From positions 1 through 23,762 of the forward strand of contig DASZZV010000212.1 in the NCBI GenBank assembly GCA_035544835.1: a stretch of DNA of 23,762 nt. Direction: 5' to 3'. Under the pieces are notes generated by a model. The model searched no databases and was not told the origin of the DNA. It was given only the letters and a program-made list of their open reading frames with translations. Position 1 is the stretch's first letter; the number at the start of each line of letters is the position of its first letter. Shown here in pieces: positions 10,088 to 16,286 of this stretch. This DNA comes from DASZZV01 sp035544835 (lineage in GTDB: Bacteria > Acidobacteriota > Thermoanaerobaculia > Gp7-AA8). The position numbers were made by a program, and so were the translations under genes.

Positions 10088-11212
10088 CTACGCGATCCGC
10101 ATCGGCATTACCACGTACAGGTAATCGTACGCGAGAGCGTCGCTCGACATGGGACGGCCAATGCACTGGCTGTTCTCGTCCTTGAGCTCGAGGGACACAC
10201 CGTCGGTCTCGACGGCATTGAGAAAGTCACTCACATATGCGCCGTTCAGGCCGACGAAAAATGGGGCGCCGGCGTAGTCGACGGGAACAGTCTCGCGCGC
10301 ATCGCCCAGCTCAGGGTTGGTCGAGGAAACGGTCAGCTTGCCGGGAGCGAAGTCGAATCGAATGGCACGGGTACGCTCGTTGGCTACCAGCGAAACGCGT
10401 CGGATCGTCGACAACAGCCGCTCGCGATCGACCATCACTTTCCTGTCGTTATCCCGCGAGATGACATCCATGTAATTCGGGAAATTGACATCGATCATGC
10501 GCGCCATGAGGCGCCGGTCACCAACTTCGAAGAATAGGTGATTTTCGGAAGTACCGAAACGAACCTTGGCGTCTTCTCCAGACTCCAGCCGCAGGATTTC
10601 GTGAAGCGCTTTGCGCGGCACCAGGATCGTCAGGTCCTCGCGTCCCTTGGTCGCTTCAACCGGCTTTGGCACGTTCACCAGCGCCATCCGATGTCCATCC
10701 GTGGCAACCATTTCCATTTTGTTGCCAACGACTTTGAGCAATGCCCCGTTGAGTTGGAACCGCGTCTCTTCGTGGGTGATGGCGAAGATTACTTTCTCGA
10801 CCATCGTTTTGAGATCTTCGAAATCAACGCTGAAGGCATTGGTTACGTCGACTTTCGGCAAGGTTGGGTAATCCTCGGGCGCCAGCCCGAGGAGACGGAA
10901 TTTCGCGGTTCCTGACTCGATCTGAATCGAAAAATTCCCGTCGACGACCAAGCGCACATCTTCATCGGGGAGAGAGCGGATGACGTCGAAGAATCTCCGT
11001 GCTTCCACGGTCACGGCGCCGGGCGTCTTGACCTGGGCTGGGCAAGAGCTGAGAAGAGTGACATCGAGATCGGTGGCCGCAATGTCCAGAGTCTTTCCGG
11101 CAGCGCGAAGCAGAACATTCGAGAGGATCGGGATCGTCGATCGTTTCTCCACGACGCCCTGACAGAGCTGGAGCTCCTTCTGCAGATCCGCTTTTGCGAT
11201 CGTAATCTCCAT
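10088..11212 (-). CDS. dnaN: DNA polymerase III beta subunit (sliding clamp)
   Basis: DnaN is the ring-shaped homodimeric clamp that tethers DNA polymerase III and binds many repair proteins through a hydrophobic cleft. The 374-residue protein has the usual three-domain layout of about 120 residues each. Diagnostic segments are LQLCQGVVEKRSTIPILSNV near the start, ATDLDVTL, ATDGHRMA in domain 2, and the C-terminal YLYVVMPMRIA that ends in the M-P-M/L-R motif of clamps. ATG 11212 has AAGGGA upstream at good spacing. The 5' leader, from an extended -10 at 11313-11305, would contain a DnaA-box-like 9-mer and the TAG-repeat run of the origin. Confidence 0.98.
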   Translation of the reverse strand: MEITIAKADLQKELQLCQGVVEKRSTIPILSNVLLRAAGKTLDIAATDLDVTLLSSCPAQVKTPGAVTVEARRFFDVIRSLPDEDVRLVVDGNFSIQIESGTAKFRLLGLAPEDYPTLPKVDVTNAFSVDFEDLKTMVEKVIFAITHEETRFQLNGALLKVVGNKMEMVATDGHRMALVNVPKPVEATKGREDLTILVPRKALHEILRLESGEDAKVRFGTSENHLFFEVGDRRLMARMIDVNFPNYMDVISRDNDRKVMVDRERLLSTIRRVSLVANERTRAIRFDFAPGKLTVSSTNPELGDARETVPVDYAGAPFFVGLNGAYVSDFLNAVETDGVSLELKDENSQCIGRPMSSDALAYDYLYVVMPMRIA

Positions 11213-11240
11213 TCGGTTATCCCTTAATCAGAGTCGTGCG

Positions 11241-11259
11241 TAGATAGTAGTAGTGGTAG
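11241..11259 (+). other. Candidate DnaA-trio (origin unwinding element)
   Basis: TAG repeats lie at 11241-11243, 11245-11247, 11248-11250, 11251-11253 and 11257-11259, with TGG at 11254-11256. Next on the same strand are the GC-rich CCTGCG (11262-11267) and TGCGGAAAA (11268-11276). On the minus strand this reads box TTTTCCGCA, then CGCAGG, then TACTACCACTACTAC. That is the order of the B. subtilis basal unwinding element (DnaA box, GC-rich spacer, trios). It lies between dnaA and dnaN, as in that species. Confidence 0.65.
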
Positions 11260-11267
11260 TACCTGCG

Positions 11268-11457
11268 TGCGGAAAACTAGCGACCTCGGTGTAACTGTAT
11301 GCAAAGTATAGCAGTGATCGCTCGCTCAAAGTGTGGAGGACGCCGCGGAAAAGCAGAGGATAAGACTGATGGTTTTCCGCAGGCTGCCTCGCCCCATTTC
11401 CGAGCTCATTTTTTTCCGCAGCTTTTGCGGAGTCATTCCGCAGACGCCCGCGGAATT
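11268..11457. other. oriC: Candidate oriC: cluster of TTTTCCGCA-type DnaA boxes
   Basis: Exact TTTTCCGCA 9-mers lie at 11373-11381 and 11412-11420 on the plus strand and at 11276-11268 on the minus strand. Variants are TTTTCCGCG (minus, 11352-11344), CATTCCGCA (11434-11442), GACTCCGCA (minus, 11434-11426) and AATTCCGCG (minus, 11457-11449). All keep the core TCCGC. The 9-mer differs by one base from the common DnaA box TTTTCCACA. Seven copies in about 190 bp between dnaA and dnaN, beside a trio-like run, make this the best origin candidate. Confidence 0.65.
11305..11313 (-). promoter_or_regulatory. Candidate extended -10 promoter for dnaN
   Basis: On the minus strand TGCTATACT (11313-11305) is a near-consensus extended -10 element; the -35 region is weak. 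Transcription would begin near 11298, giving a leader of about 85 bases that crosses one DnaA-box-like 9-mer and the TAG-repeat run. The promoter lies inside the proposed origin. Confidence 0.5.
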
Positions 11458-11459
11458 CA

Positions 11460-12776
11460 TCATCGGAAGTGTTTCGTCAACATTTGTAGCGTATTCGCCA
11501 GGGACGAATCCTCTTCCTTTAGCTTCTCGATTTTCTCGACGGAGTAGATGACCGTCGAGTGGTGCTTGTTGTTGAAGATCTTTCCGATCTCGGGGTACGA
11601 CAGGTCAGTGAGGCTCTTGCACAGGAACATCGCCACCTGCCGGGGGTAGGCGATGGGTCTGGCGTTCGACTTGGACTTGAGGTCGACGATTTTGATGCCG
11701 TAATGGTTCGCCACGACCTTGAGGATCTCGGCGGCTGTGATTGGTTTGTTCTCTTTGGCCAGCAGGTCGCGCAATGCTTCCTTGGTGAGGTCTATCGTGA
11801 TGGGATGGCCGGTCAGGGATGCGTATGCAGCAACACGATTGAGATGCCCTTCCAGCTCGCGGATGTTCGAGCGCACCCTCTCAGCGATGAAGAGCGAAAC
11901 GTCATTCGGAACGTCCATCCGCCTCTCCTCAGCCTTCTTTCGGATGATGGCGACTTTGGTCTCCAGGTCCGGTGGCTGAATGTCGGCGATGAGACCCCAC
12001 TCGAAGCGGGAGCGAAGACGTTCTTCCAGCGTTGGAATCTCTCGGGGCGGAGCATCGGAGGTGAAGACGATCTGTTTCTGGGCCTCATAAAGAGCGTTGA
12101 ATGTATGGAAGAACTCTTCCTGCGTCCGCTCCTTACCGGCCAGGAACTGAATATCGTCCAGTAACAGCGCGTCAATGCCCCGATAGCGGTCCCGGAAGGC
12201 GCTCATCTTGTCGTAACGGATCGAGGTGATGAGCTCGGTGACAAAGTTATCAGCAGACATATAAATAACTTTACGAGCTGGATTTGCCATCCGGATCTGA
12301 TGACCGATGGCTTGGATCAGGTGCGTCTTGCCGAGGCCTGCCCCACCATAGATGAAGAGGGGATTGAAGGAGCCACTGGGGTTTTCGGCAACAGAAAGCG
12401 ACGCGGCGTAGGCGAGCTGATTGGAGTTTCCGACTACGAACGTGGAGAAGGTGTACCGCGAGTTGAAATGCGCAGGGATCATCTCCAGGGGAGGCGATGA
12501 TGGGGCGCGGGACTCACTGGACCCTGTCGGGAAGGAGGTGCCGGTGTCGGGAACAAAGTGCACTTTAGTGCGTTCGGCTCCGATTGAGGTCAGAATGTCG
12601 CGAATCCGGCCGCCATAGCGCTCAGAGATCACATCAACGAAGCGGCCGTTGGGGACTCCGACGTCGATCGTTTCGCCCTTGGCGCCGAGGAATGAGGTGC
12701 TACGAAACCAGGCTTCGAATTCCGGCGGATCGATTACCTGGCTGAGCTTATCAAGGACCTGATTCCATAGGTTCAT
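11460..12776 (-). CDS. dnaA: Chromosomal replication initiator protein DnaA
   Basis: DnaA is the AAA+ initiator that binds the origin, melts it and helps load the helicase. The 438-residue form begins at ATG 12776 with MNLWNQVLDKLSQ, a typical domain I. Domain II is a short Ser/Pro-rich linker near residues 78-98. Walker A GGAGLGKTH is at 144-152 and Walker B LLLDDIQ at 204-210. Domain IV carries AYPRQVAMFL (376-385) and the recognition helix FNNKHHSTV (401-409). The usual form is FGGRDHTTV, so the position of E. coli Asp433 is His405 here. A reading frame continues upstream to 12977, but those 67 residues do not resemble DnaA and cross the DnaA boxes and promoter, so they are excluded. No Shine-Dalgarno is visible. 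Confidence 0.97.
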   Translation of the reverse strand: MNLWNQVLDKLSQVIDPPEFEAWFRSTSFLGAKGETIDVGVPNGRFVDVISERYGGRIRDILTSIGAERTKVHFVPDTGTSFPTGSSESRAPSSPPLEMIPAHFNSRYTFSTFVVGNSNQLAYAASLSVAENPSGSFNPLFIYGGAGLGKTHLIQAIGHQIRMANPARKVIYMSADNFVTELITSIRYDKMSAFRDRYRGIDALLLDDIQFLAGKERTQEEFFHTFNALYEAQKQIVFTSDAPPREIPTLEERLRSRFEWGLIADIQPPDLETKVAIIRKKAEERRMDVPNDVSLFIAERVRSNIRELEGHLNRVAAYASLTGHPITIDLTKEALRDLLAKENKPITAAEILKVVANHYGIKIVDLKSKSNARPIAYPRQVAMFLCKSLTDLSYPEIGKIFNNKHHSTVIYSVEKIEKLKEEDSSLANTLQMLTKHFR

Positions 12777-12807
12777 GTCGGTGCGTGGTCGAGCAATGGT
12801 CGAGCTA

Positions 12808-12837
12808 TCTATATGATATTCCACAGGATTTCCACAA
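12808..12837 (-). promoter_or_regulatory. Candidate dnaA promoter overlapping DnaA boxes
   Basis: On the minus strand there is a -35 box TTGTGG (12837-12832), an 18-bp spacer and a -10 box TATAGA (12813-12808), giving a leader of about 25 bases. The -35 box and spacer coincide with the DnaA-box-like sites at 12817-12847, so repression of dnaA by its own product is a natural inference. Confidence 0.5.
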
Positions 12838-12847
12838 TTGTGGAAAA
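12817..12847. promoter_or_regulatory. DnaA box cluster upstream of dnaA
   Basis: TATTCCACA (12817-12825) and ATTTCCACA (12828-12836) lie on the plus strand, and TTTTCCACA (12847-12839) lies on the minus strand. The last two form the perfect 18-bp palindrome TTTCCACAATTGTGGAAA (12829-12846). TTTTCCACA is a known DnaA box variant; the other two are weaker matches. The surrounding stretch is AT-rich. The cluster could be the second half of a bipartite origin, an autoregulatory site, or both. Confidence 0.6.
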
Positions 12848-12977
12848 TGATCGTGAAGGAAAAGGCGGCGAGTCTAGCACAGGGTTGGGGGTGCCGCAAC
12901 AGCCTCACCCCTGCCCCAAACGCATGGAATAGGGGGGGATGCAACGTGGTTTGGCCGGGTTGCGCGGAGGCATCCAT

Positions 12978-13006
12978 TTGACCCGGGTCAGGGTGCCGAA
13001 TATACT
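12978..13006 (+). promoter_or_regulatory. Strong sigma70-type promoter of the rpmH operon
   Basis: There is a -35 box TTGACC (12978-12983), a 17-bp spacer and a -10 box TATACT (13001-13006). Transcription would start near 13013, about 34 bases before rpmH. This is the best promoter match in the window and probably drives the long rightward gene run. Confidence 0.8.
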
Positions 13007-13046
13007 GCCCGCTTTCTTTTCAGCAAGATAGACAATAGGACTCACA

Positions 13047-13181
13047 ATGAAGCGTACATTTCAGCCAAACAATCGTCGACGTAAGCGTACTCACGGTTTC
13101 CTCGAGAGAATGAGCAGCAAGGATGGACGAGCTGTGCTCTCGCGCCGCCGCAGAAAAGGTCGCAAGCGTCTTACAGTCTGA
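13047..13181 (+). CDS. rpmH: 50S ribosomal protein bL34
   Basis: bL34 is a small basic protein of the large ribosomal subunit. The 44 residues, MKRTFQPNNRRRKRTHGFLE to the end RKGRKRLTV, match the family nearly position by position, including the MKRTFQPN start and the GF motif. ATG 13047 has AGGA (13037-13040) six bases upstream, one of the clearest ribosome-binding sites here. It is the first gene of the operon and lies 16 bases before rnpA, the conserved pairing with the RNase P protein gene. It is divergent from dnaA across a 270-bp spacer. Confidence 0.98.
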   Translation: MKRTFQPNNRRRKRTHGFLERMSSKDGRAVLSRRRRKGRKRLTV

Positions 13182-13197
13182 GCCGGCGTCGCGTGGC

Positions 13198-13596
13198 ATG
13201 TCGGAAGTCGAGCGTCCCCCGGCTCGATCGCAGCGTCTGCAAAAGCGCGAGCGAATCGCCAGCCGTCGCGATTTCCTGAAAGTCTACGAGAAAGGCATAA
13301 AGGTGTTCGGCAAGTTCGTCGTCGCGTTCAGTATGCCGAACGAGCTCACCTACTCCCGCCTCGGTATCACCGCCACACGAAAACTCGGCAAAGCCAATCA
13401 ACGGAACCTGGCGAAGCGTTGGATTCGCGAGGTCTACCGAAAGGAAAAGGAGCAGGTGGGACTCACGGCAGTCTCCGCTGACATAGTCGTCAACGTGAAG
13501 CCGAACGCAGCCACAGCCTCTTTTGAAGAGTTTCGCACCGACCTTTTGCGATGTCTCACCAGGACCGCCGCATCGCATCGCGCGAGGCAGGTCTGA
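13198..13596 (+). CDS. rnpA: Ribonuclease P protein component
   Basis: RnpA is the protein cofactor of RNase P; it binds the RNA subunit and the 5' leader of pre-tRNA. The 132-residue protein has the N-terminal LQKRERIASRRDFLKVYEKG segment and the diagnostic basic stretch QRNLAKRWIREVYR (RNxxKRxxRE pattern). ATG 13198 is chosen because it follows the rpmH stop by 16 bases. The frame stays open back to 13123, inside rpmH, which would add 25 residues of no clear similarity. No Shine-Dalgarno is visible, so coupling to rpmH translation is likely. yidD follows after one base. Confidence 0.93.
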   Translation: MSEVERPPARSQRLQKRERIASRRDFLKVYEKGIKVFGKFVVAFSMPNELTYSRLGITATRKLGKANQRNLAKRWIREVYRKEKEQVGLTAVSADIVVNVKPNAATASFEEFRTDLLRCLTRTAASHRARQV

Positions 13597-13597
13597 T

Positions 13598-13807
13598 GTG
13601 CGGACGCTTTCCCTTTTCCTGCTCCGCGTTTACAAGCGTTTCATCTCCCCTCTGTTGCCACCTATGTGCAGATTCGAGCCGACGTGCTCGATCTACGCCA
13701 TGGATGCCATTTCCAAATACGGTTTCCTTCGAGGCGTCTGGCTTGCTGTCCGGCGCCTCTTCCGGTGCCATCCGCTGAACCCTGGAGGTTGGGACCCCGT
13801 TCCCTGA
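13598..13807 (+). CDS. yidD: Membrane protein insertion efficiency factor YidD
   Basis: YidD is a small membrane-associated protein that aids insertion of proteins through YidC. The 69-residue protein has the family motifs LLRVYKRFISPLLPPMCRF, PTCSIYAMDAI and the C-terminal HPLNPGGWDPVP. GTG 13598 is chosen because it follows the rnpA stop by one base and gives the usual YidD start; a longer frame from a TTG at 13523 runs inside rnpA. The stop is two bases before yidC. The rnpA-yidD-yidC order is the usual one. Confidence 0.93.
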   Translation: MRTLSLFLLRVYKRFISPLLPPMCRFEPTCSIYAMDAISKYGFLRGVWLAVRRLFRCHPLNPGGWDPVP

Positions 13808-13809
13808 TC

Positions 13810-15489
13810 ATGGAAAAACGTGTCTTCGTCGCTGTCCTCTTGTCCTTTGGCTTCCTCTTTTTCTGGGCAGCAGCGCTCCCGCGTCTGTTTCCGTCGCTGG
13901 TAAAAGAGAAACCAAAAGCGCCGGTGACTGCTCGGGCAACCACGCCTCGGCAGACCATTCCGGCGACTTCCTCTGAGGCGTCGGCAAGCCCCGCTGCTGC
14001 CGCCAACATTCCGGCGGTTTCCGTGGCGACCGTGCCTCCCGAGTCGGCCGAGAGTGCGCGTGAGATCGTCGTCGACACGCCTCTATATGTGGCACGCCTG
14101 AGTAACCGCGGTGCCCAACTCGTCTCGTTTGCCCTGAAGAACTATGGCGAGAAAGGGGGCGCTGCGGTCGAGCTCGTCCGCGTGCGTCCGGCCGGAAACT
14201 CCGACTACCCCTTTTCGGTGGAAGCGAATGACCAGGCGGCGGCCCGCCAACTGAACGAGGCTCTTTATACTTCCACCGACGTGCAAAGCGGAGCCAGACG
14301 CACGATCGAATTTCGCTATGTTGGCGCCAACGGTCTGGGCTTGACCAAGACCTTCGTGTTCAACGGCGAGTATCAATTCGACTTCGCCGTAGAGATGCTG
14401 GGGCGCACCATTCCCTTCCGGGTGATGATGGGTCCTGGAATCAAGACGCTCCGCGCCGATGAAGAGGAGAGCCGGTTCGTCATTACCGGCAATGGTCTGT
14501 GGCAGCAGCAGGGATCTCTCAAGGTTTTCACAAGAGAGAAAACCCCGGAGCTGCAGGTCTCAGAAGGCAAGCCTGATTACGTCGGCGTCGAAGACAACTA
14601 CTTCCTGGCGGTCTTCAAAGCGGTTAAAGCTTCTTCTGGTGTGATCCGCAGCAACACCGACACGAAAAAAGCAAAACAAGTCTACGCCGGCTTGAGCTCG
14701 GAGGGCCCGATCGTTTCCGGTCAGGCTTACTTCGGTCCGAAGGAAGCCACCCTGCTCGAGCGTTACGGCCTCGAGAAAGCGCTGCAGTTCGGAGTGTTCA
14801 GCTTCTTCGCCCGCATCCTTCTGTGGGCCCTGATCAAGATTTATGGCGTCGTCGGGAACTACGGCTGGGCCATCATCGTGCTGACCGTCATCATCAAACT
14901 CCTGCTCTATCCACTGCAGCACAAAAGCATCGTCTCGATGAAGAAGATGCAGAAGCTGCAGCCGAAGGTGAACGCGCTTCGCGACAAGTACAAGAAGGCC
15001 AAGAGCGACGCCGAGCAGCGACAGAAACTAAACACGGAGATGATGAAGTTGTATCAGGTCGAAGGCGTAAGTCCCATGGGGGGCTGCCTGCCGCTGCTGA
15101 TGCAGCTGCCGATTTTGTGGGCCTTTTACGGACTGCTCTCGCACGCCATCGAGTTGCGCGGCGCGCCTTTCGTCGGCTGGATCCATGATCTTTCCGCGAA
15201 GGACCCGACGTTTCTTCTGCCGATCCTGATGACGATCACCACATTCATTCAGCAGAAGATGATGCCCGCTACCGGCGATGCGGCGCAGCGGCGGATGTTC
15301 ATGTTCATGCCGCTGGTGCTCGGTTTCATCTTCAAGGATTTTCCGAGCGGACTTGTTCTTTACTGGCTTGTTCAGAACATACTTACCATCGCGCAGCAGG
15401 CCATCATGAATAAATACTGGGACCATGATGGGACCGACCGGGGCGGGAAGCATCCTCTCGCCCTGGGCGAGACACAAGGTGCGAGATGA
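13810..15489 (+). CDS. yidC: Membrane protein insertase YidC (Oxa1 family)
   Basis: YidC inserts and folds inner-membrane proteins, alone or with SecYEG. The 559-residue protein has the Gram-negative layout: a first transmembrane segment (about 5-22), a Pro/Ala-rich linker, a large periplasmic beta domain (about 75-330) and the five-helix insertase core (about 340-545). Core segments include MKKMQKLQPKV, GGCLPLLMQLPI, WIHDLSAKDP and FPSGLVLYWLVQN. The groove residue that is Arg in E. coli (IVRGIMYPL) is Lys363 here (IIKLLLYPL). ATG 13810 gives a normal signal-anchor; an open frame back to 13666 lies inside yidD and is not used. The stop overlaps the jag start as ATGA. Confidence 0.97.
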   Translation: MEKRVFVAVLLSFGFLFFWAAALPRLFPSLVKEKPKAPVTARATTPRQTIPATSSEASASPAAAANIPAVSVATVPPESAESAREIVVDTPLYVARLSNRGAQLVSFALKNYGEKGGAAVELVRVRPAGNSDYPFSVEANDQAAARQLNEALYTSTDVQSGARRTIEFRYVGANGLGLTKTFVFNGEYQFDFAVEMLGRTIPFRVMMGPGIKTLRADEEESRFVITGNGLWQQQGSLKVFTREKTPELQVSEGKPDYVGVEDNYFLAVFKAVKASSGVIRSNTDTKKAKQVYAGLSSEGPIVSGQAYFGPKEATLLERYGLEKALQFGVFSFFARILLWALIKIYGVVGNYGWAIIVLTVIIKLLLYPLQHKSIVSMKKMQKLQPKVNALRDKYKKAKSDAEQRQKLNTEMMKLYQVEGVSPMGGCLPLLMQLPILWAFYGLLSHAIELRGAPFVGWIHDLSAKDPTFLLPILMTITTFIQQKMMPATGDAAQRRMFMFMPLVLGFIFKDFPSGLVLYWLVQNILTIAQQAIMNKYWDHDGTDRGGKHPLALGETQGAR

Positions 15490-16286
15490 GTCAGAGATTC
15501 GAAGGCAAGAACGTGGACGAAGCCATCGATACAGCAGCCTCGGCGCTAGGCGTTGATCGAGCCGTCGTCGACTACAGCGTGGTCGTCGAAAAACGGGGTT
15601 TTCTCGGAGGTACGAAACGCATCGTCATCGAAGCAAAAATCCGCGACACAGCTTCGACTGAGATCGACGGCCCTTCCAATGCTTCAGCCCTTTCTGTGGA
15701 AACGGCAGCGAGGGAGCAGCCCGCAGAGCCGCGTGCAAGCAGCAGAAGCCGGCGCCGCGAAGCACCGTCCCGGGTAATCGACGAGACGCCTCAGGAACCC
15801 TCTGCTCCCTTGTCGGAGAACGGAGCGGCTCTGGATCGGTGGTGCCGCGAGCTCTTCGAAAAAGCCTCATTGACTCTCCGTGCCCGCGTAACGGAGAGCG
15901 AAGAGACGTTCAATGTCGTGCTCTCCGGCGTCGATGCTCCCCTGTTGATCGACAAGGGAGGTGAGCTGCTCGATTCGATTCAGGTGCTCACCAACAAGAC
16001 CGCCTTCGCCAGGAATTCTGGAAAGAGAATCGAATTCGACTGCAGCAGCTTCAAGGAAAAGCGCTCGCTCGAGTTAGGAGAGCAGGCTCACAGCATGGCC
16101 GAGAAGGTCCGGGGCGATGGGTCCGAGCGACTCCTGCCAGCCATGGGTCCGGCAGAGCGGCGCATCATTCATCTCGCCTTGCAGGATGACACGGATGTCG
16201 AGACCGAATCTCGGGGTGAGGGCTTCTTCAAGAGAGTGGCAGTCATTCCTCGAAAATCGCGCGCCACTGAACCCGCGGAGTCGTGA
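15486..16286 (+). CDS. jag: Jag/KhpB-type RNA-binding protein (Jag-N, KH and R3H domains)
   Basis: Jag proteins (KhpB/EloR, SpoIIIJ-associated) are cytoplasmic RNA-binding proteins linked to cell elongation and division, often paired with KhpA. The 266 residues comprise a Jag-N domain (1-51, with KRGFLGG), a Ser/Arg/Pro-rich linker (about 53-115), a KH domain (about 130-190) and an R3H domain with the RxxxH pair Arg225/His229 and GEGFFKRVAVIP at the end. The KH loop, normally GKRG or GKHG, reads DKGG at 156-159, so the first glycine is lost. Start and stop overlap yidC and mnmE by four bases each, a tight coupling. The yidC-jag-mnmE order is widely conserved. Confidence 0.92.
   Translation: MSQRFEGKNVDEAIDTAASALGVDRAVVDYSVVVEKRGFLGGTKRIVIEAKIRDTASTEIDGPSNASALSVETAAREQPAEPRASSRSRRREAPSRVIDETPQEPSAPLSENGAALDRWCRELFEKASLTLRARVTESEETFNVVLSGVDAPLLIDKGGELLDSIQVLTNKTAFARNSGKRIEFDCSSFKEKRSLELGEQAHSMAEKVRGDGSERLLPAMGPAERRIIHLALQDDTDVETESRGEGFFKRVAVIPRKSRATEPAES

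Noticed and set aside
12862..12976. Extra regulatory RNA or structure between the DnaA boxes and the rpmH promoter
   Set aside because: Short inverted repeats (GGGGTG/CACCCC and GGATGC/GCATCC) can be drawn, but no known RNA family or clear function is recognisable.
12777..12977. 67-residue N-terminal extension of DnaA
   Set aside because: The added residues do not resemble DnaA domain I and would cover the DnaA boxes and the dnaA promoter; MNLWNQVL at 12776 is a typical DnaA start.
13123..13197. N-terminal extension of RnpA overlapping rpmH
   Set aside because: The frame is open, but the residues have no RnpA similarity. Overlapping rpmH-rnpA arrangements exist in Thermus, so it was considered; the normal-length start at 13198 fits better.
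13666..13809. 48-residue N-terminal extension of YidC
   Set aside because: It lies wholly in the yidD coding sequence in another frame and would bury the normal YidC signal-anchor.
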